Below, piece by piece: positions 22,901 through 33,799 of a stretch of 64,000 nucleotides of DNA. Source of the stretch: Diadema setosum (lineage: Eukaryota > Echinodermata > Echinoidea > Diadematoida > Diadematidae); the NCBI RefSeq assembly GCF_964275005.1, contig NC_092701.1, forward strand, positions 32,755,919-32,819,918. The letters run 5' to 3'. The notes beneath the pieces were generated by a model, which was not told the DNA's origin, ran no database searches, and was given only the letters and a program-made list of their open reading frames with translations. The translations under genes and the position numbers were made by a program. Position 1 is the first letter of the stretch. Each line of letters starts with the position of its first letter.

Positions 22901-25900
22901 TTATATATTTTATATTCTATTTTTCCTTTCTGAAAGTTTATACATGTATATTACATGTGACATGTCATCACAATGAGCCATATAATGTCGGGAAAACATT
23001 TCTTCTTTTCTATTTTTTTTTTTTCAGATATGAATTTTTCAGATGCTAGGCTTTTAACTGACATATAATTTGCCAAGCTTTATTACAAGGAAAACACCCC
23101 CTCCCCCCCCCCCAAAAAAAAAGAATTCAAAGTTAGAAACTGTAACTGGAATAATATGACCAAGGATGGCTTTACCCGCATCTTTCATCCTTTTATGTTC
23201 TCCAACTATTGAGAACCATATATTTAGTGTAATTTTCCCTCTCAGAATCATTGATACCACCAGTGATACTTTTGCTGGAGCAACAAGACCTTGTAAACAA
23301 AATTATTCTTCCATACTCTGTATCAAATTGCCTTATTGCAATCTAGAACGTAAGTACACATTTCATTGTACACCCCGCACAATTGCCCCAGAATATTCGT
23401 AGAATTGAATTTTCATCATTGCACCGTCACTTATTCATCCATGTTTTAGTTTTCTTGTCAGCAATTGTTTCCTCTGAAATTACATACTTCATAAACATTA
23501 TATCCAAAAACATCCCAGTACTATAGCGACAGGTCGAGAGATGATGATGATATCATAACACGAACCAGAATATTACTAACAACATGGATATAACTGGAAG
23601 TAGACGTGCTTAAGTCACTGTAAGTTTAACACACATACGTCATAATCCATATTCATCTTTGCGACTCTGTGCCTGCAGCTCATACTATTTTGAGAAAAAA
23701 AAAATCTGGTGACAACTACTACATGCCCGAAATCATAAAACGGAGCTTACATCCATACTTGATATTTAGTCCCTTGACTAAACCAGAGAAAAACAGGTAA
23801 TCTTGCACATGGGTGTGTCAACCTGTGTTTCGTTATTGGTTGGCGTATACGCGATACGTTATACACTCGTAATCCATGGACGACCGTGATGGGTGACATC
23901 TCGGATTTTAATAAATCTGAATATTTAAGGGTAGAAAAGCCGAAATTCTCATCTCACCTCGGAGCAAAACAACTTCTTGGTGCTCTTCAGGCCCAGGTTG
24001 TCCATGTTCACGCGTGAATAGATGTCATCCACCAGGGTCTTTCGTCGAAGCCATTCGGGTTTGAGAAAGTTGACGCGTCTGTTTCCGTACATGTCCCGCG
24101 GAATTCCCCCTGGCGCCATTCGCTGCAGTACCCACGTGCCCTTGCGCATGCTCAGGTAGGTCTGCGGACATTAATTCGGTTATGAAAAGCGAGTACCGAG
24201 GACCCATTGTTAATGTCCTTGCTCCAGTCTGGTGACGAGTTCTGCTAGTTTTTAAAGTACGACCTCGGTTGACAATGTTTCAGTTACGAGTTCCACTTTT
24301 CGAATGAGCAGAAAATGGTCATTTTATTTTGTACAAACAGGGCAGGATGGCTTTTAAATTCACTAAGAGGAGCATCTGTGATATATTTATCGTGTTTATT
24401 ATTCACGTTATCCTATGTATTGTTTTTACCAGCACATCCACCTGAAAGCAAAAGTGGTATTCGGCAATACCAATATGAAAGGAATTGTTAATACATTCAA
24501 TGCCAAGTAATAAACTTGATGCTTTCCAAAATGTTAATTAATGGACCATCATGGTCTCCCGATGGTCTTTAACCGTAAGTTCATCTTTTGTTGAAACATG
24601 ATAGATGAATTCCATAAATCATTGTTACGTCGGTCAAGCCTGTGCATTATGTCGCATCGTGAACGTGTACATAACCAACTGGGAGGAACAAAAAAGAAAG
24701 GTCATTTGCATTCATGTGCTCATGAACTAACTGCGAACTGGCTTATTGCGTACTAATTTGTAAATTTGCAGTTTGGTTTGTTAGAAAAACAAACAGCTGA
24801 ACCTAAAAAGCTTCACTTTTGCTCAGTTCAAGATGAATTACTGACTTTTTACATACTGTGGTTCTTGAAGGGAGAGTGATGATTGTCTTGTGCAAGCTTA
24901 AGAAATCTAACTTTAAAATACTTTCGTGACAGTTTGAATTACCTGAATTATTCGCTCAAACGGCAACTAGCCATCTTAGAGCAAAATGAATTGATTATCT
25001 AATAGTCTTTGATCTGATATCTCATAATGTTATGAAAACAACCTGCTTGACAATAGGCATTTCACTATGGTAAGTATTTGGTATTGTGAAATGCATCTCT
25101 CTCTTCTGTTGTTATGGTCGTGAGCATATTGCAATAATAAGCCAGTTCGGGGTTCCACTTTGGGCATGAACAGAAAAAGGTCATCTGTACCAGCAGAGCT
25201 TTAAGCATCTGTGATGTAATGATTATTCAGGTGATCCTTATAAGTGGTGCTTGCCGGCACATCCACCTGACATTAGAGGCGGTATTTGAAAATAATATCA
25301 ATGAAAAAGACTGTTAATACATTCAATGCAAAACAATGAAATTGATGTTTTCCCAAGTGCTAATTGATGGATCATTCTGGTCACCTGGTCTACGCAAGTT
25401 CATCCTTTGTTTGAACATGACTGACGAATTCAATAAATTTTCACGTCGGGCAAGCTTATGCCTTCTGTCGCTTGAAAAATAGCGGAGTGCCTAATCAACT
25501 GAGAAAGAAGAAAGGTCATTTGTACCCATGCGCCCATGAGCTAACCCCGAACTGGCTTATTGTGTAAGAGAGAGAGAAGGAGAGAGGGGGAGAGAAAAAA
25601 ACGAATGACACAAACAGGTCCCCAAAATGATGGTCGCTTTTCGCTTGATGATAGACGCCTGTTATCATTGGATATCCGGATATCATACCAGGAAATGCTA
25701 TGCTTGCAGCTCTCTTTGGGTCTCATGGGAGGAAAACAAACACACACACACACACACACACATACAAACACGAACAAACACACACACATTCATGTAAGCA
25801 ATCATGTATGAACATGCAATCATGGCTGTGTGCAAATGTACAAACACGCAGTAATGTATAAACACACACACCATAACACACATTATTACCATCACAACAC

Positions 25901-27813
25901 AGTCATATCGCGCAGTTTTTGCTGTGGTCAGCTGACAACTTACCTTTTTTGAAACTCGGCTCGTGTCTACGGCTACGTCCCCGGCCGAATGTGCCCCACC
26001 TGTAGTACATCAGCCAATGACCGGAAAACAACGTGAAAACGATGACGTCGACGACACCGACGACGATGATGACAGTCATGAATTATAGTGGTAATTACAG
26101 TAATTGTCAGAATAAAGATACCAATGATCAGATTGATATAACATTATAACAATAAGTTATACTACTATCATCAAATAATCCTGTGAAGAATGACAGCCAT
26201 TGCTGCAAGAAATATTTTGTAACTTATCTGTCCTTATTTCAAGCAAGGAGCATGCATGAAAGAAAGATTGTATCAAACATTCTTGCGTATATTCACATCA
26301 TATTGTACACCAATCCTAAATGATTTACTGAATAACCCACCAATAATGCAATTGTAAACCTTCCTTTTATAAAGCAATTTCATGTTTATTTCTTCTTTAT
26401 CATACTTTAACCATGAACCTAATATACATGGACTGTTCACTGCAGTCTTTCTTTGATGTAATGATCGTCGCCGACACCTGATTATGTGCATCTTAATGAG
26501 TAAATTCAGGTGTCTGGACAATAACGATTGTGTGAGATCATGTATCGTCACTAACAAAAGAATATTTTCCCTCATTTCAGTCTTGTTTCGCTGATGTGCC
26601 TTTTTCAGACGGAAATGTCTTTAAATAAATACAGATGATGAGGAGCAGCAAACCTGAGATCATGACAAATTTTGTGTCAAAAGATTGGTAAATGCTGATT
26701 CGCACATTTTCGCACACGCATAAGACCTTGCCTAATGGCAAGATATACCTGTTCTCTACCATTACCGTCCCTTTTTGCTCTGGAATAAGCTGCGGAAGAG
26801 TGAAATATTGAGATCACAAATGACAATCATTCTGCCAAAATGTTAGCTTTCTTTTATAAAACCATCTGCTTCTCCCAAGCGAGATTGTTTGAGGTATGAT
26901 TTCCTAACATACACCACATCTGCACATTCACTTTACTTGATTTTTGTGAGTTATTTTCTTCTGCGCATATAGTTTTAGATTTCTCGAATCCCCGCCTTGT
27001 TCTTTTCCCGGCTTGCTGGCGGTGACGATCATGGGATCAAAGCAGTGAAGCATGCTAAAAATGTCTTTGTGGCGCTTTTGAGATGTACGGGTGCATGTAT
27101 TAATTAACGATACGATGAATGTCCATGTGAATAAGCCAGTTCGGGGTTCCACTTTGAGCATGAGCAGAAAAAGGTCATCAGTACCGGCAGAGCATGTTGG
27201 TGTTTTATTCACTGAGATAAGCATCTGTGATGTAATGATTATTCAAGTGATCATTATGAGTGGTGCTTGCTAGCACATCCACCTGACAGCAAATCCGGTA
27301 TTTGACAATATCAATAGAAAAAGATTGTTAATACATTCAATGCGAAATAATGAAATGGATGCTTTCCAAAGTGCTAATTGATGGATCATTCTGGTCACCT
27401 GGTCTACGCAAGTTCATTCTTTCTTTGAACATGACTGATGAATTCCATAAATTGTTACGTCGGGTAAGCTGAAATACCTTCTCTCGCTTGAAAACTCGTG
27501 GAGTGCCTAATCAACTGAGAAAGAAGAAAGGTCATTTGTACCGATGTGCCCATGAGCTAACCCCGAACTGGCTTATTAGGTCCATGCTTTAACCGAGTGT
27601 TGGGTAAATAAGCCGAGAGACGGGGGGGGGGGGGGGGGGGGAGGAAGGCGGGGGTCAGAGGGAACTTGGTCTGGATTCTTGTAGAATAGATTGCTCGATG
27701 AGTTGTGTTTGGATTCTAATTATTGTGGGGTTCAAACAAACAAATGGTAATGAGTAGCACGAGCGAGTTTACGAGAGTCTCCACCATTTTTTTTTCGCTC
27801 AATCTCTAAATCA

Positions 27814-27849
<36 letters not shown>

Positions 27850-30800
27850 CTCAATCTCTCAATCTATCTGTCTATCTATTTATCTATCTATCTATTTATC
27901 TTGTTTTCTCGTTCTATAGACCACATAAAAACAGACTTTAAGTTGCTGCTGGACAATAACCTGTAATCGATAAAAAAATATTCCCCGAGTACACTCTTAG
28001 TATCATTATGTTTACATTATTATCCCAGCCTATTATGGGTTTTTTCCGAGTGTTGGATAAGCTCACCCACGACCAGAACGTTCATGCCATTGGCCAGCCC
28101 GTCGGCCCTCCTGTACTCATTACTATGCAGCACTTTGCCCTCAAACTCTGCTTGGCCGGGGTACTCCACCACGTTCCGTTCGCTGTACAGGCCCGTGCAC
28201 ATCATCACGGCATCGTAGACTTCGCTCTTTTCTTCGCCGTCGCTCCCGCGGGAGCGCACCACCCAGCGGCCGGTGAGATCGAAGTCGGGGGCCCTCTCCA
28301 CGCGCAGCACTTCAGTGCTGTACCGGATGTGACGTTCAAGGTCAAAGTGTGCTGCATAGGACTGACAGAGAAGCAAAAGAATAAAAAACAACTCCAAAAT
28401 GCTAACGATAATAATACGTGATATTATGCCTATATCTCAACCAAGCTTTGCTGAAAATGTATTTTTAAGGTGCCTTGTGATTCCAGGGCTCCATTTCATA
28501 AAAGATGTTAGGATGGCAACTCTTGCTGGAATGGCAACTTCCAGTGGCAACAGCCAATCAGGAAGCTGGATTCTTGTCGTTACTATGACAATTTCCATTC
28601 CAGCAAGAGTTGCTATCATATCAAGTTTCTATGAAATGGGGCTTGAACCTTATTCTGAATAATTAGTTATTACAAATCCTTAATATTACGAAGTGTCAAG
28701 GATTAAATCATACGATAATCATCTCATTTCATTGAACATTATTTTCATTGATTTAGACATTGAAAATCACAAAGTTTATTTCAACATGATAAAACAGCTG
28801 ATATGTTAATTTGATGTTTTGCTGCCGTAATAAATGTGGAATCACCATAGATTAGAAAAGCAGACGCACAATTAAATGTGTGAATTTATGACATTAATTA
28901 AAATTCAACTCGTTTGACTAAAAACATTGACTATACACACGTTGATCAAACTGAACTTTGTCTCTTTTTCAATATGTGACCCGTCTGTCAGTTTGTTTGT
29001 TTGTTTGTTTTTAACCAACTTTCCTATCTTTTTTTTTTCAGCGAGCAATTAGATGCTTCCCTCCTTGTAATTTAATCTTTTGTTGAAGGATGTTGTTTCT
29101 GCATGATATAATGAGATGGAAGAGAAAAATACACACATATGATTTATTCGCCTTGCTACAACAATTTACCTTTAGGTATTTGATGAATTCTTTGCCCTGG
29201 ATGTACGGAGAGCCTGACTTCTGGTAAGGGAAATCACTGAAGTTCGTCATCTGTTTGCTAGAGTTCAGCACAAGGCAGTCGTAGAGAGCGCCACGGGTGT
29301 ATGATTTCGGCCTCTTATCATCGTACACCCAGATGCCACCTATATCAAAGCAATCATTCGTCGAGAAAATAATTTATGAATTTAATCCTGTAATCGCAAC
29401 ATAAGTTAAGTGTCACTTTGAAATATTTTAATGTATAAGGCATTCTCCATGTAATAGATAATGTGAAATAAACCTTTCCGATGATATCCCACTTGTTGTA
29501 AAGCGATTTTTTTTTGCAGATTTAATCGCAAATATCTCAAAACGGCTAAAATGGGAGTAAACTTGCTTTGCAACCATACTCTCATGTCTGTACAAGAGAC
29601 AAACCTGAGTCATTCCCATGACATAAAGCTCCCCACATCACGCATCTATCACATGAAAACACTTTATTGTATGCTGGCGCGTGTACTTTATACCAAGCAC
29701 ACATGCTTCATTAATTATCTAGAGCATGTTTATGCTATCTTCATATTAATATCGTATATTCCACGATGAAATCTGAAAATATTTCTTATGCACATAATAT
29801 GAAAGAGCACATAGACCACTTCACTGGGCCAAATTATGTCACGCTATGATCTCAGATACTTTGAATGCTCCTAGTATGGAAAATGCTTTATAGGTCGATT
29901 AAACGAGAAAGAAAATGAAGTAGTACGACAAGGACTTAGAAAAGCCATTCATGGATTTATTTCGCGATGAAATTTAGCATTTTTACAAACGATAACGAAA
30001 AATTTATCTCCTCGTCTGCTTTTCTGAATAACGGGTGGTTTTCTGTCCTTCTTTTCATTTTTGCAAGATATTATTGAGTATTATACAACGATAATTTTTA
30101 ATCGAACTCGACAGTCTGTATCTATTTTTTGTCGTGCATGACACTACGTCGTTCATAGAGTTGTGAGCAGCAGGAATAGCAGTGGCGTATCTAGGGGGGA
30201 GGCAAGGGGGGCACGTGCCCCGGACGCCACTCCTTGGGGGCGCAAAAAAAACGAAAAAAAAAAGCGAAGAAGAAGAAAAAAAAAAGAAAAAAAAAACGAA
30301 GAAGAAGAAGAAGAAGAAAAGAAAAGAAAAGGAGAAGAAGAAGGGGAAAAAAAAAAACTCGCCCGGAAGGGGGGAGGGAGAATGGTGGGGGGGGGGGGGG
30401 GGGCAGAAAACCAAATCAAACAAGATAAAAACAAAACATGACAATGTTTATTGTGTTCACACAAAAATTCCATGTTCTGTGAGCTGAAATACAAGAATTT
30501 TCGCCTCGCTCGCTGCGCTCGCTCGCCAAAATTTATATAAAAAAGAAGGTAAGAACAAAACGTGATGATGACACAATGACAGTGTATATTGTGTTCACAC
30601 ATGTCATTTTATATTTAGCAGGCAAAATGTTTCACGGAGCAGCGGCTGCAATTTCGTTCTGAAGCGATCGCCAATTGGATCAAAAGAAGGCGCCAACGGG
30701 TTCGAACATATACGGGGGGTGGGGGCGCAAAAAAACCCCGAATCAAACAAGATAACAACAAAACGTAATGATGACGCGTAAATATACAAATTTCGGCTCA

Positions 30801-32882
30801 CTCGCTCGTACTAATTTAGAGTATTTTTTTCAAGTCTTCATTATGTTGGTATAAATCGTTATCCATAAGGCCGTCACTATATCTTGATTAGAATTGTAAG
30901 ATTTAATAAGCAAAAAATGACAAGAGTTTCATGATTTGTAAACTGAAATACAAAAATTTTGGGCTCGCTCGCTGGGCTCGCTCGCCAAAATTTGCATAAA
31001 AAAAAGAGAAGAAGATAAGAACAAAACGTGACGATGACCCGGACAAAATGATAATGTCTATTGTGTTCACTCATGTCATTTTATATTTAGCAGGAAAAAT
31101 GTTACACGGAGCAGCGACTGCAGTTTCATTCGTTCTGAAGCGATCGCCGATTAGATCAAAAGAGGATGCCAACGATTTCGAACATACGGGGGAGGGGGGC
31201 GAAAAAAAAATCAAAAAAGATCAGAAAAAAAAACGTAATGATGACGCAGAAATATACAAATTTCGGCTCACTCGCTCGTACTAATTCAGAGTACGTATTT
31301 TTTCAAGTCCTCAGTTTGTTGGTATAAATCGTTATCGTTAAGTGTGAGATTTAATAAGCAAAAAATGACAAGAATTCCATGTTTTGTAAGCTGAAATACA
31401 AAAATTTTCGGCTCGCTCGCTGCGCTCGCTCCTCGCCAAAATTTATATAAAAAAGATAAGAACAATACGTGATGATGACGAGGACATATATAAATTTCAG
31501 CTCACTCGCGCGCACTAATTTAGAGTATTTTTTAAAGTCCTCAGTTTTTTTGTATAAATCGTTATCTATAAGGCCGTCACTATATCTTGATTAGAATTGT
31601 AAGATTTGGTAAGCAAAAAATGACAAGAATTCCATGTTTTGTAAGCTGGAATACAAAATTTTTCGGCTCGCTCGCCAAAATCTATCAAAATACAAAATTT
31701 TTCGGCTCGCTCGCTGCGCTCGCTCGCCAAAATCTATCAAAATTCATTACATTTAAATCACCCTCAAAAAGATCCCTTTTAAGTGCTTGAAAAAGCATCA
31801 TGTGGTGTTGGGGTTGAACACTTTTTTTAGAAATTAGGGGCGCAATTTTCGTGCTTGCCCCGGGCGCCGTTTTCCCTAGATACGCCACTGAGGAATAGAC
31901 AGCTAGCAAATTTTGTTTGGCATCATCATACTGAGGGGACCCTAATTATAGTTTTATGAATGTCTCAGTACTGTTCCACCATTACATAACACTTTCGATA
32001 TTGCTATCACAAAAACCGTTAATTTGTCTGCAGCATGTGGTTCAAATTTGTTCTCTTATATTGTATTTGAGAAGAATTTTCTACATCCCCGCGTAATTGT
32101 CTTTTTCCTTAAGTTTGGTCGTAAGGTGTGTGTCAGTGCTCCTTATCCTGTCCGTCACCCTAGATTTCTATACTTGCTTTGAAACATAAGTTTCATCGTA
32201 CAACTGTCGTATTTTTGCTAGAATTTTATTTTGATTTAAACGTTTAAATATTGACCACCTCTGCTAGTAATAGTTATTGTACGTCCATGATGGATATCAT
32301 GTATAATTTAATTTGACTACATTTCATGCATTTCTCACTTAAGAAATAAGGAAATGACTTGAAAACGAAATTATACTTGAAATGCGCACACACACCAACG
32401 CACACATACACAATTGTATACATAGATCGCTATACTCACCGTCAATAGATTGACCACTATGTTCTATGTTTACAGTATTTTATTGTACAAGATGGATATC
32501 ATGTATCAGTTTTGTTATGTCATGCATTTTAATTGAAAAGAAATTAAAATTTGAAAGTGAAATTACTAATAAAGACACCATCATAAGCACAGTTACACCT
32601 ACATATAGTATGTAGACCTACATACATTATACGGTACACGAACATACACACCTATACACATACATTCATACATCTTTATACGCATACACAACCATAAACA
32701 CACACACACACACACAATTACATTTATATACACACGTACGCACACACACAAAAAAAACTTGACTTACCCAGACATGGTTCTCTTTCAAAGCAGACGGGCT
32801 CCATGCCCTCTTCCAAGCAGTGCTTGACAGACACCAGGCCGCTAACCCCGCTCCCTACAACAGCAACCGTTCGCACTCCCAT
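19615..32882 (-). CDS. FMO: Flavin-containing monooxygenase (eight exons)
   Basis: NADPH- and FAD-dependent oxygenase that adds one oxygen to soft nitrogen or sulfur atoms, or in some members acts on ketones; family members sit in the endoplasmic reticulum membrane. Joined exons (5' to 3'): 32768-32882, 29170-29339, 28067-28361, 25944-25999, 23958-24161, 21395-21584, 20773-21017, 19615-19935; 1,596 nt, 531 residues, matching the usual 530-535. Motifs: FAD site GSGVSG (10-15), FMO signature F-x-G-x3-H-x3-Y (168-178), NADPH site VVGGAHSAGD (192-201), YATGY (326-330), and FFGPALPYTYRL-GP-TW near the C-terminus. The last 20 or so residues (NIAKTLFFIVALGFIVTVLC) form a membrane anchor. All introns are GT-AG and phases run 1, 0, 1, 0, 0, 1, 0. 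The NADPH loop departs from the vertebrate GLGNSG form. No break seen. Which FMO subtype it matches cannot be judged here. Confidence 0.94.
20773..21017 (-). CDS. FMO: FMO exon 7
   Basis: 245 nt, residues 344-425. Contains YVFPPRL, IGFAETMGAHGP and QARYATRVFKGLAELPP, the conserved FMO block after the YATGY motif. Acceptor CTCGCAG, donor GTAAGTTT. Confidence 0.93.
21395..21584 (-). CDS. FMO: FMO exon 6
   Basis: 190 nt, residues 281-344. Contains VNDDIGSRAICGAV, FTDGTVVDDL and YATGY. Acceptor GCTTCAG, donor GTTAGTCG. Confidence 0.93.
21664..21760 (-). mobile_element. Possible LINE 3' tail, (TTGAA)n
   Basis: A (TCAAT)n block at 21664-21683 on the plus strand is followed by unique sequence; on the minus strand this reads as a 3' end with an (ATTGA)n tail. 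No coding part is visible. Lies in FMO intron 5. Confidence 0.3.
22123..22489. mobile_element. TTAA foldback MITE, family B, copy 2
   Basis: TTAA at 22119-22122 and 22490-22493. Shares GAGAAACCTCTTATGAAATATGAAAG-type sequence and the palindromic centre with the copy at 17779. Lies in FMO intron 5. Confidence 0.88.
22542..22688. repeat. Near-perfect palindrome centred on GCATGCATGCATGC
   Basis: Arms of about 70 bp with no loop: AATATGATACGCCC...TAAGAAATGTTTGGCATGC pairs with GCATGCCAAACATTTCTTA...GGGCGTATCATATT. Probably a small foldback transposon. Lies in FMO intron 5. Confidence 0.85.
23958..24161 (-). CDS. FMO: FMO exon 5
   Basis: 204 nt, residues 213-280. Starts TYLSMRKGTWVLQRM and GGIPRDMYGNRRVNFL, the FMO block right after the NADPH site. 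Acceptor GTCCGCAG, donor GTGAGATG, phase 0 at both ends. Confidence 0.93.
24272..24747. mobile_element. AATAAGCCAG-type element, diverged copy 1
   Basis: Matches the two elements at 25136 and 27130 over most of its length (CACATCCACCTGA, GTTAATACATTCAATGC, AAAGAAAGGTCATTTGCA, GAACTGGCTTATT), but the left terminus has decayed. Lies in FMO intron 4. Confidence 0.75.
25136..25561. mobile_element. AATAAGCCAG-type element, copy 2
   Basis: Ends AATAAGCCAGTTCGGGGTT and AACCCCGAACTGGCTTATT are a perfect 19-bp inverted repeat. No coding capacity; the interior is shared with copies at 24272 and 27130. Lies in FMO intron 4. Confidence 0.85.
25944..25999 (-). CDS. FMO: FMO exon 4 (56 nt, NADPH-binding loop)
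   Basis: A micro-exon coding residues 194-212, GGAHSAGDVAVDTSRVSKK, between the acceptor GTACTACAG and the donor GTAAGTTG. It restores the frame left by exon 3 (phase 1) and enters exon 5 in phase 0. Without it the Rossmann loop for NADPH would be missing. Too short to be found by open-frame search. Confidence 0.9.
27130..27577. mobile_element. AATAAGCCAG-type element, copy 3
   Basis: Same 19-bp terminal inverted repeats as the 25136 copy. A direct repeat GTCCATG lies at 27121-27127 and 27580-27586, two bases outside each end, possibly the target duplication. Lies in FMO intron 3. Confidence 0.85.
27620..27901. repeat. Poly-G run and (TATC)n tract
   Basis: About 22 consecutive G near 27620-27641, then a (TATC)n tract at 27815-27850 with imperfect units to 27901. 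Lies in FMO intron 3. Confidence 0.85.
28067..28361 (-). CDS. FMO: FMO exon 3
   Basis: 295 nt, residues 96-194. Starts SYAAHFDLERHIRY and holds the FMO signature FEGKVLHSNEY, ending in the split glycine codon of the NADPH loop. Acceptor TCTGTCAG, donor GTGAGCTT. Confidence 0.94.
28486..28652. mobile_element. Foldback MITE with CATTTCATAAA-type ends
   Basis: GGGCTCCATTTCATA at the left pairs with TATGAAATGGGGC at the right, and GGCAACTCTTGCTGGAATGG pairs with CCATTCCAGCAAGAGTTGC inside. Similar in plan to the 13451 element but with a different interior. Lies in FMO intron 2. Confidence 0.7.
28653..29169. other. FMO intron 2, no other feature
   Basis: AT-rich intron sequence with a (GTTT)n stretch near 28990. 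Nothing else recognised. Confidence 0.6.
29170..29339 (-). CDS. FMO: FMO exon 2
   Basis: 170 nt, residues 39-95. Contains GIWVYDD, NSSKQMTNFSDFPY and the run-up to the next exon, matching the FMO N-terminal region (LW then NTSKEM-FSDFP). Acceptor GATATAG, donor GTAAATTG. Confidence 0.93.
30180..31890. mobile_element. Non-autonomous hAT-type element, copy 1
   Basis: Starts CAGTGGCGTATCTAGGG and ends CCCTAGATACGCCACTG, a 17-bp inverted repeat, flanked by the perfect 8-bp direct repeat AGGAATAG (30172-30179 and 31891-31898). CAG/CTG ends with an 8-bp duplication indicate the hAT superfamily. The interior has purine-rich stretches, poly-G and repeated subunits carrying CTCGCTCGCTGCGCTCGCTC, but no transposase. 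Lies in FMO intron 1. Homologous to 40198-41444 in the opposite orientation. Confidence 0.9.
31899..32767. other. FMO intron 1, remainder
   Basis: AT-rich intron sequence with CA-rich microsatellite patches at 32395-32410 and 32697-32750. No other feature recognised. Confidence 0.6.
32768..32882 (-). CDS. FMO: FMO exon 1 (start)
   Basis: 115 nt, residues 1-39. The ATG at 32882 puts VRTVAVVGSGVSGL at the very N-terminus, as in other FMOs. The frame is open a little further upstream to a possible acceptor TTCCTTCAG near 32909, so a 5' untranslated exon may lie further out. Donor GTAAGTCA. Confidence 0.92.
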
Positions 32883-33244
32883 ACTTTCGCTGTACTCAGT
32901 TTGAGCTGAAGGAACGAGAAGAGATCATCGTATTTAGTCTAGTCATATTAGCATTACATGCATTTTCACCGGCCCTGTGTAGATGTACGAATTACCACTT
33001 CAAGAAGTGAATGACAGTTGATTATTCTCAACTTTCACACTCCTGCCCAAGGAGGATGAGAGAGAAGTTTGTGAATTTACCAATTCAAGACTAATAAAGT
33101 CGGATTAATCTTGAACAATCAAAAAGTAAACTAAAGACACTGATTAATTTGTTAACAGAAATGCACCTTAAGACTACATTACATATACGCTGTTTTTTAG
33201 ACTGTCAGGATACGATGAGATTAACTGTAAAAACATTACACACT

Positions 33245-33512
33245 TTGCTTGATGCCGTACTTTTTATTCACACTGTCCCTCGGATATAGGAAATCAAATG
33301 AAGGTCCCGTGATATGCAAGAGCGTCACAAGTCATGTACGTTAAATATCCCGCTGCATGTATTCATCGCAAAGAGCAGGGTGCATATTTAACCCGCTGAA
33401 GTGGTCCCGCCTCACATCCAACTGGACCCCATGGAAGACCATTTAATGCAGTGGACAGGCTGAACATTGGCTATCATATATCCAACCATCTTCTCAGATG
33501 AAAATAAACAAC
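33245..33512 (+). mobile_element. SINE fragment, family S (GGTCCCGCCTCACATCCAAC)
   Basis: Matches the reverse complement of 55974-56303 over most of its length: GGTCCCGTG, then ATCCCGCT, then CGCAAAGA, then the shared 20-mer in the title, then CCATCTTCTCAGATG. The tRNA-like head is missing. Confidence 0.75.
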
Positions 33513-33621
33513 GAACTAAAAAACAACAACAAGCAAATATACATACTGCTCTCCAATATCTTTACATCCTGTTGATGAACAAAGCTGTAAATGTGCTGCC
33601 AAACTCTTCCACAGTTTGGAA

Positions 33622-33641
33622 CAACAACAACAACAACAACA
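33622..33641. repeat. (CAA)n microsatellite
   Basis: Short CAA tract. Confidence 0.8.
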
Positions 33642-33686
33642 AATCAAAGCTAGCCTCTGTTCTTATAACCGCAGCTTCTTACATCT

Positions 33687-33799
33687 GGGGCCCGTTTCAT
33701 AAAACTTGTCATCAGTGACAAGTTGTCATAGATGTGACAAGCTACTGAAATCCTTGCATCTGATTGGCTGAGAGCAAATTATTGTCATAGAAATGTGGA
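33687..33799. mobile_element. Foldback MITE, GGCCCGTTTCATAAAA family, truncated
   Basis: Same left end and interior as 13451-13596 (GACAAGCTACTGAAATCCTTGC). The right arm is missing because the sequence switches to the LINE fragment at 33800. Confidence 0.8.

Noticed and set aside
30163-30602. Long Lys/Glu- or Phe/Ser-rich open frames
   Set aside because: Purine/pyrimidine low-complexity sequence inside the hAT element read in several frames on both strands.
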